Part shown: one piece after another, positions 6,050 through 10,706 of the stretch
Numbering within the stretch: the stretch's first letter is position 1
Layout: every line of letters begins with the position of its first letter
Program-made: the position numbers and the translations under genes
Notes under the pieces: model-generated
Told to the model about the DNA's origin: nothing
The model's input: only the letters and a program-made list of their open reading frames with translations
Database searches by the model: none
Assembly (NCBI GenBank): GCA_020062035.1
Contig: JAGUXD010000049.1
Span: 1-10,706 of the forward strand
Reading direction: 5' to 3'
Source: Candidatus Brocadiia bacterium
Lineage (GTDB): Bacteria > Planctomycetota > MHYJ01 > JACQXL01
Length of the DNA stretch: 10,706 nucleotides

Positions 6050-7717
6050 TTATTTAATATCCTTTATTTTTTCTTTTAATATTTCATTGGTTGTTTCAGC
6101 GGTTTTTATAATGTGCGGACTCAAAAAGACCAGTAGTTTCCTATTTACGGTTGCTTTACCTGTGTATCTGAAAAGAGGACTAATCAAAGGGATATTGCCT
6201 AATACAGGCACTTTTTCAACGGTATCAGTGGTTCTTTCGTCCAAAAGCCCTCCGATTATTGCGGTCTGACCGCTGTCTATAAGTAGCCGAGTAACAATGG
6301 TAGATTGGCGTGTCCGAGGTAGACGAATAGATTGACCACCTGTCTCATATGTTTCAAAGCCACCGATGTCACTACCTGAGAGGTCTTCCAGAGTAGGAAT
6401 CAAGGTAATAATGAGACGGTTAGTTCCTTTAACAATATTAGGAGTAACCCATAATTGAAAACCGATGTTGACAGGAGAATTGCCTGCCTCGGCTAATTCA
6501 TAAATAGGATTACCTGTGGGTGAAAAAGAAAGTTTTGTATGGGGATAACGAATCTGTTCTCCGACAAATACAGTCGCTTCTTCACCGTCTAAGGCAACTA
6601 AATTTGGCTCCTGGATAAATTTGCTTTTGGTATCGCTTTTAAGTAGCCGTAATATAACAGAAACATCATAACTATTCAAAAAGAATTGATTAAATGAGCT
6701 GTCCTGTCTGCGTCCAAAACCCAAAGGAAGTGTAGTTTTAATACTGGCAGGCTCAGGCCTGACAGTCATCACATCTGATTTGGGTTCTTTTGTCCCGCCC
6801 CAGGAATATTTAAGGCCATACTGAAGTAAATCTTCATTAGTAGTTGAGACAAATTTTAATCCAATTAGGACCTGTTCAATCGGCACATCTAAACGTTCTA
6901 TTACCTTTTCCATTGCATCAAGAACAACCTTGGTATCCTGAACTATAATAGAATTGCTTTTCAGGTCATATTCCAAATTTCCGATAATAGTGTTTCCTTT
7001 TCTGGAGAGCATATTTTTGAGGATATTTAATAAAGTGAATTCTTTAACCATATCTGTTGTGGCTTTAACAGCACCTACAGCATAAGGTGTTTTAATATTC
7101 GCCTTAAACCAACCCGGGGGTCTTAAATATTTTAACTGAAAAACCCTTGTCTCTAATTGTTCTGCTAATGCTTCTGTCTTAATAATTCTGACGACATTAT
7201 ATTTTTCCTGAACGATGCTGAATCCTGCGGTTTTAATAATACTTTGTAAGGCATCAAGCCACGGCACATCTGTTAATCTTATTGTAACAGTTCCTTTTAC
7301 ATCTGCGGAGATAATCACACTAATACCGGCAAGTTTGGCAATATGACGGATGACTTCGTCTAAAGGCGAATCTTTGATGTCCATACTTATCGTAGGCGGT
7401 TTATTTACTCTGAATAAAGTAGGATTAATTTCCTCTAAAATGCAGGTGCCGGCCCGAACTGTTTCTTCTAAAGCCAGCTGCCAAGACAGGTTTCTCAAGG
7501 TTAATGTAACTTTATCTTCATTGGTTATTCTGAGGTCAATAATTATATTGACTTGAGCGATTTCGCTAATGATTTCCAGGGCATCTCTTAATGACTTATC
7601 CACCCATTCAACGGTGACAGTAGGAGATGAGGTATCTGAAGGAGCGGGTTTTTCTTCTCCTTGCAAACCCAGAACCGAGAAACAAATAACAATATTTAAT
7701 AAAATGATTCCTTTCAT
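6050..7717 (-). CDS. pilQ: Secretin (PilQ/GspD family outer-membrane channel)
   Basis: Forms the multimeric outer-membrane gate of a type IV pilus or type II secretion-like system. It has 555 residues with a signal peptide (KGIILLNIVICFSVLGLQG, 2-20). Two similar STN/N0-like domains follow at about 34-104 and 108-178; each contains a VTLTLRNLSW or VTIRLTDVPW strand and a following ALxxxxxxAG helix. A further periplasmic domain runs from about 190 to 278 (RVFQLKYLRP, NSIIVQDTKVVLDAMEKVIERLD). The secretin domain covers about 283-538, with FIQEPNLVALDGEEATVFVGEQIRYP (367-392), the signature VPVLGNIPLISPLFRY (503-518) and LLVFLSPHII (528-537). No AMIN domain is recognisable. The start is clear: ATG with GAGGAG seven bases upstream, overlapping the previous gene's stop. 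With PilM, N and O upstream, PilQ is the better name than GspD. Confidence 0.95.
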   Translation of the reverse strand: MKGIILLNIVICFSVLGLQGEEKPAPSDTSSPTVTVEWVDKSLRDALEIISEIAQVNIIIDLRITNEDKVTLTLRNLSWQLALEETVRAGTCILEEINPTLFRVNKPPTISMDIKDSPLDEVIRHIAKLAGISVIISADVKGTVTIRLTDVPWLDALQSIIKTAGFSIVQEKYNVVRIIKTEALAEQLETRVFQLKYLRPPGWFKANIKTPYAVGAVKATTDMVKEFTLLNILKNMLSRKGNTIIGNLEYDLKSNSIIVQDTKVVLDAMEKVIERLDVPIEQVLIGLKFVSTTNEDLLQYGLKYSWGGTKEPKSDVMTVRPEPASIKTTLPLGFGRRQDSSFNQFFLNSYDVSVILRLLKSDTKSKFIQEPNLVALDGEEATVFVGEQIRYPHTKLSFSPTGNPIYELAEAGNSPVNIGFQLWVTPNIVKGTNRLIITLIPTLEDLSGSDIGGFETYETGGQSIRLPRTRQSTIVTRLLIDSGQTAIIGGLLDERTTDTVEKVPVLGNIPLISPLFRYTGKATVNRKLLVFLSPHIIKTAETTNEILKEKIKDIK

Positions 7718-7729
7718 AAATTTTCTCCT

Positions 7730-9334
7730 CTATTTAGTTATGATAATATCTTCTTTTTTATACTGGAATATGACACCGTTTTCAAGAATTTTCTTTATAA
7801 TAAGATGTTCAGAAATAGAGTCGCCTTCTCTATAAGTATTATTGCCGATGATTACTACAGAATCCGGGACTTCAATAAAATAAGAAAGCGGGAGGGATAA
7901 TTCTGAACCGAGAAAATGGATTACTAAAGGAAGAAGTTTAATTTCCTGTGATTTAAGATGATAGAGAATACCCTTAATAACGGGCAGGCTAGTAAAAAAC
8001 TCTTCTATTATCTTGGCTCTGCGAGCAAATTCAGCAACCTCATCTACCAATTTTTTTATCTTGGGCTGATATTCGGTGTCTTTTACTTCTGGTCTATTGG
8101 CTAATTCAGAAATCCTGGACAATTTTTCAGGCATTTTTTTAAGGCTCATCAAATCCCTTGAATCAAAATCATTTTGAGATTCATTTCTGATGAACTGGGC
8201 TTGTGCGTAGATTTTCTCTGCTCCAGCAAAAAAACGTTCCGCTTCTTCACGAATTATCGCAATTTTTTCTTTTGCGGATATATTATACCCTTTATTTATT
8301 CTATCATAAATATCTAATATTTTTTGGTAAGGTGAAACCAAGGGTTTATCTCTTTTTTCTGGAAGTGTTGTTTCATAAATTTTCTTCATCAGGTTTAGTT
8401 GTTCTTCAGCCTCCTGAAGCATAGATAATATCTGTTTCTCCTCGGCTGAGAGTTTAGGTTCGGGTGTCTTAGAAACGAGGGGTTTTTGGGTCTCCTTTTT
8501 TATAGGTGTCATTTTCACTGTGAAGGGGTCAAGTCGTCCTTTTTGTTCAAAAACCCGTTTACTAGCGATTGGACTAACAGTTTCCTCTTTCGTAATCTTA
8601 ATAATATTAATATCACCCATAATTTGTTTCAGAATAATTCCTTGTGGGCTTATAAAGTATTCTATCTCTTTTACTGTTGCCTTGAGGTCTAATATCAAAA
8701 GAGAACAAATAAATCCGCCTGTATTAATCCCCATAATTTCCTGAGATGATTTTTCTTTTATCATCAAGTGTGCGTCAGTAATGAAATTGGTTGGATTATA
8801 AGGATTGATAATACGTAATGGATAACTTTGATTGACAGCCCAGTTATTCTTAATCATCGCAATGCCTAACAACTGTTCGGAATATAAGTTTTCATCATGG
8901 ATATCATAAGATTGCGGCTTTGGTGTTTGTTCGTTTTTTATTATGGATAATTTTATCCTGCCATCGTCTCTGTTACCTTTAAGAATTATTTCATCTTTAT
9001 TTAGTAATGAAAGGCTCACATATAGTTTTTGAAGCAGAAGGTTGTCACTACTAAAATAAGTCTCTTCATTTAGTGCTAAATAAGTCAGAAAAGATGATTT
9101 AGTAATGGATATTGCTCGTGAGAATAAGAAAAACTTTTCTGATGTATTAGTAGAAGTAATAGTTTCTTCATAAAAAGCCGTATGCATTGTTCCGATTTTT
9201 TCTCCTTTTAATAAAATTGCGTACCAACTTTCGTCATTTATAACACGCGATTTTTCAGGAGTCGCCGGTTGCGTTGACTGGGCTAATAAATTTCCTGATG
9301 CAAGACACAATATGATGATTAAAACTCGTATCAT
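7730..9334 (-). CDS. Expanded PilP-like periplasmic protein with extra N-terminal domain
   Basis: 534 residues, in the place PilP occupies between PilO and PilQ; ordinary PilP has about 180. A signal peptide (MIRVLIIILCLASGNLLAQS, 1-20) has no lipobox, unlike the lipoprotein PilP. Residues about 35-250 form a beta-rich domain starting ESWYAILLKGEKIG that I cannot assign. KGRLDPF (265-271) resembles the GRRDPF motif near the start of PilP. Residues about 295-450 are charged and helical, with likely coiled coil. The C-terminus, VVIIGNNTYREGDSISEHLIIKKILENGVIFQYKKEDIII (493-532), looks like the beta domain of PilP/GspB, which contacts the secretin. Expected role: bridge from PilN/PilO to the secretin. 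The frame also opens at 9382, but that would overlap pilO by 47 bp and bury the signal peptide; the ATG at 9334 follows the pilO stop by one base. Assignment rests on position and two short motifs. Confidence 0.75.
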   Translation of the reverse strand: MIRVLIIILCLASGNLLAQSTQPATPEKSRVINDESWYAILLKGEKIGTMHTAFYEETITSTNTSEKFFLFSRAISITKSSFLTYLALNEETYFSSDNLLLQKLYVSLSLLNKDEIILKGNRDDGRIKLSIIKNEQTPKPQSYDIHDENLYSEQLLGIAMIKNNWAVNQSYPLRIINPYNPTNFITDAHLMIKEKSSQEIMGINTGGFICSLLILDLKATVKEIEYFISPQGIILKQIMGDINIIKITKEETVSPIASKRVFEQKGRLDPFTVKMTPIKKETQKPLVSKTPEPKLSAEEKQILSMLQEAEEQLNLMKKIYETTLPEKRDKPLVSPYQKILDIYDRINKGYNISAKEKIAIIREEAERFFAGAEKIYAQAQFIRNESQNDFDSRDLMSLKKMPEKLSRISELANRPEVKDTEYQPKIKKLVDEVAEFARRAKIIEEFFTSLPVIKGILYHLKSQEIKLLPLVIHFLGSELSLPLSYFIEVPDSVVIIGNNTYREGDSISEHLIIKKILENGVIFQYKKEDIIITK

Positions 9335-9335
9335 T

Positions 9336-9953
9336 TTATTTTTTCTTAGTTTGTGGTTGAGTTTGAGGTTGCGTATAAACATAGGTTGTTAATGTTAAAT
9401 CCATATTATAAGTAAGTAGTTGAGTATCTTTTTCGGCGCCTGATGTTGTTAATGGCTTGAGGGCAAATTTATTGACCTTGATAAACCTCTGGTAAGACTC
9501 CAGCAGATAAACGAAATAAATCGCGTGGAAAAAGTCGCCTTGAACTGATAGTTTATAAGAGATGTTTTCAAAGGGGGTTTTTGGGGGCGCGCCCGGCGGC
9601 CCTTTTTCTTTTGTCTGCTCATACGTGGCATTCATAAGTTGAACATCCGCCTCCAGACAGAATTTTGTCAGGGTATCAATAAAGTTTTCATAGGCGGCCT
9701 CTTCTTTGGTAGGTAAGAGTGTTTCAAATTCAGCACTTTCTTTTCTCAGTTTAATAAGTTTTTCCCCCAGTTCTCCCATTTTAACAAGTTTGTCTTCTGC
9801 ATCTTTTGTTTTTTTCTCGGTGTCTGTAATCTGGTTCTTAAAACTAGAGGTCTTTTTATAGAAAATAAAGAATCCTACAACCACTAAAATAACCGCAAAA
9901 CAAGCAGGGATAATAATCGTTAAAATTAGTTTTTGCTTTTCTGTTAATTTCAT
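9336..9953 (-). CDS. pilO: PilO-like inner-membrane platform protein
   Basis: 205-residue bitopic membrane protein. A short cytoplasmic N-terminus (MKLTEKQK) is followed by one membrane segment (about 9-31, LILTIIIPACFAVILVVVGFFIF). A coiled coil follows (about 33-75), then LLPTKEEAAYENFIDTLTKFCLEADVQL and a ferredoxin-like domain (GDFFHAIYFVYLLESYQRFIKVNKFAL), as in PilO. The C-terminus ends in a low-complexity TQPQTQPQTKKK tail. PilO pairs with PilN in the periplasm and, through PilP, links the PilM ring to the secretin. The start ATG overlaps the pilN stop by 4 bp, and the stop lies one base before the next gene. The family has weak sequence conservation, so the name rests on architecture and gene order. 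Confidence 0.88.
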   Translation of the reverse strand: MKLTEKQKLILTIIIPACFAVILVVVGFFIFYKKTSSFKNQITDTEKKTKDAEDKLVKMGELGEKLIKLRKESAEFETLLPTKEEAAYENFIDTLTKFCLEADVQLMNATYEQTKEKGPPGAPPKTPFENISYKLSVQGDFFHAIYFVYLLESYQRFIKVNKFALKPLTTSGAEKDTQLLTYNMDLTLTTYVYTQPQTQPQTKKK

Positions 9954-10585
9954 TTTTTCGGTTTTAATTCCCGTGATAATTCTATGTCAAACTTAACCAC
10001 GAATCCCTCTTGATACTCCGGCTGAGGCATCACTTGAAACTGGGGGGGTTCGTTTAATCTATCAAAGGTTTCTTTCAAGCCGGGATGATTTTTGAGTTTT
10101 ATCCTGAAACTGGTCATTTTCTCTGAAGAAGCACCTGCCGAAAAACAATTCATCTTAATGGAAGATTCTATCTGTGTTTTTGTAGCCCCGGCACGAGATG
10201 AGGAAGGTGCGGCACTTGATGCCTCTAAAGAAGTAATCCAGATATCTCTTGCGTTATATATAACATCCCAGATTTCATCTATCTTTTCCCACCAGAAAAA
10301 AGAGCGGGTATTTTTTACTTCTGTTGCGGCTTTATTCCACGAGTCCAATTTCTTTTCTTCTGCAAGCATTCGGTCATATGGCTCGGTTTGTTGAAGAAGA
10401 TTACTTAATTGTTTTTTTATAGCGGCTAGTTTCTCCTGTAAGATGCTAATATCCCGATAGAGGAAGATATTCCATACGAGGAGAAGCATACATATTATTA
10501 TAGCCGCGTTCATTGCCAGAAAACGTGGTAATGGAGTTCTTTCTTTGCGCTGCCTCTCCAGAGGAAGTAAATCAATCCGAATCAT
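9950..10585 (-). CDS. pilN: PilN-like inner-membrane platform protein
   Basis: 211-residue bitopic protein of the Fimbrial assembly (PilN) family. The N-terminal MIRIDLLPLERQ corresponds to the conserved (I)NLLP motif that binds cytoplasmic PilM. One membrane segment lies at about 22-43 (FLAMNAAIIICMLLLVWNIFLY), followed by a periplasmic coiled coil (45-80), a Trp-rich stretch (SFFWWEKIDEIWDVIYNARDIWITSLEASS, 94-123) typical of PilN, an Ala/Ser-rich linker and a C-terminal domain. It should pair with PilO. The start ATG lies four bases after the pilM stop, with AAGGA just upstream inside the end of pilM. It overlaps pilO by 4 bp. Confidence 0.9.
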   Translation of the reverse strand: MIRIDLLPLERQRKERTPLPRFLAMNAAIIICMLLLVWNIFLYRDISILQEKLAAIKKQLSNLLQQTEPYDRMLAEEKKLDSWNKAATEVKNTRSFFWWEKIDEIWDVIYNARDIWITSLEASSAAPSSSRAGATKTQIESSIKMNCFSAGASSEKMTSFRIKLKNHPGLKETFDRLNEPPQFQVMPQPEYQEGFVVKFDIELSRELKPKK

Positions 10586-10589
10586 CTTT

Positions 10590-10706
10590 CTAATCCTTTT
10601 TTATTCTTGATGCCAAACCTGTAGCGATAACTAATTGTGAAGCCCTCTTTTTTAATTCTACAGGGTCAATTTCTTCGGAAATAACTTCAAGTCCTTCACA
10701 GGGGTC
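10590..10706 (-). CDS. pilM: PilM C-terminal end (gene cut by the window edge)
   Basis: The last 38 codons of a gene whose beginning lies outside the window. The visible end runs DPCEGLEVISEEIDPVEL and then ASQLVIATGLASRIKKD. This fits the PilM C-terminus, where an NPF..I-type phrase is followed by a helix and an (V/A)AxGLALR-type phrase. PilM is the actin-like cytoplasmic ATP-binding ring that holds the PilN N-terminus. Its position four bases before pilN supports the assignment; the stop is TAG at 10592-10590. Confidence 0.85.
   Translation of the reverse strand, partial: DPCEGLEVISEEIDPVELKKRASQLVIATGLASRIKKD

Noticed and set aside
9335..9382. Longer N-terminus (MFIRNLKLNHKLRKNK) for the PilP-like protein
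   Set aside because: It would overlap pilO by 47 bp in its repetitive tail and place 16 residues before a good signal peptide; the ATG at 9334 fits better.

Overview
All ten genes in this window lie on the minus strand, so transcription runs from the right end to the left. The secretin and the PilM/N/O/P machinery mean a Gram-negative cell with an outer membrane. By eye the DNA is moderately AT-rich. The gene order does not match a familiar cultured genus. An uncultured, candidate-phylum bacterium (for example on the Planctomycetes/Omnitrophica side) is my guess, but nothing in the window proves a taxon.

Right part (10706 to 6050): a type IV pilus / type II secretion-like assembly operon in the usual order pilM (3' end only), pilN, pilO, a pilP-position gene, then a secretin (pilQ). 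PilM, PilN and PilO form the inner-membrane platform, the pilP-like protein bridges the periplasm, and the secretin is the outer-membrane channel. Genes overlap or are 1 to 12 bp apart. The pilP-position protein is unusual: it has a large extra N-terminal domain and a long helical insert between two recognisable PilP-like parts.

Middle (6042 to 3428): a DUF2344 (TIGR03936-type) radical-SAM-linked protein sits directly behind the secretin. Next comes a 171-bp spacer with a 21-bp tandem repeat. A WbqC-family protein and a WecA/TagO-like polyprenyl-phosphate sugar-1-phosphate transferase follow, overlapping by 4 bp, and suggest surface-glycan synthesis.

Left part (3356 to 1): the classical translation cluster thrS-infC-rpmI, but without rplT. 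A methylmalonyl-CoA mutase large-subunit gene, cut by the window edge, follows only 28 bp after rpmI, and that gap is made entirely of an 8-bp tandem repeat. ThrRS lacks the N-terminal TGS domain. infC very probably starts at an AUU codon, as in the known autoregulated infC genes.

No RNA genes, insertion sequences, CRISPR arrays or convincing terminators were found. No intergenic stretch exceeds 300 bp. No wholly new system is evident; the best leads are the expanded PilP-like protein, the repeat-built gene junctions and the altered thrS-infC-rpmI neighbourhood.
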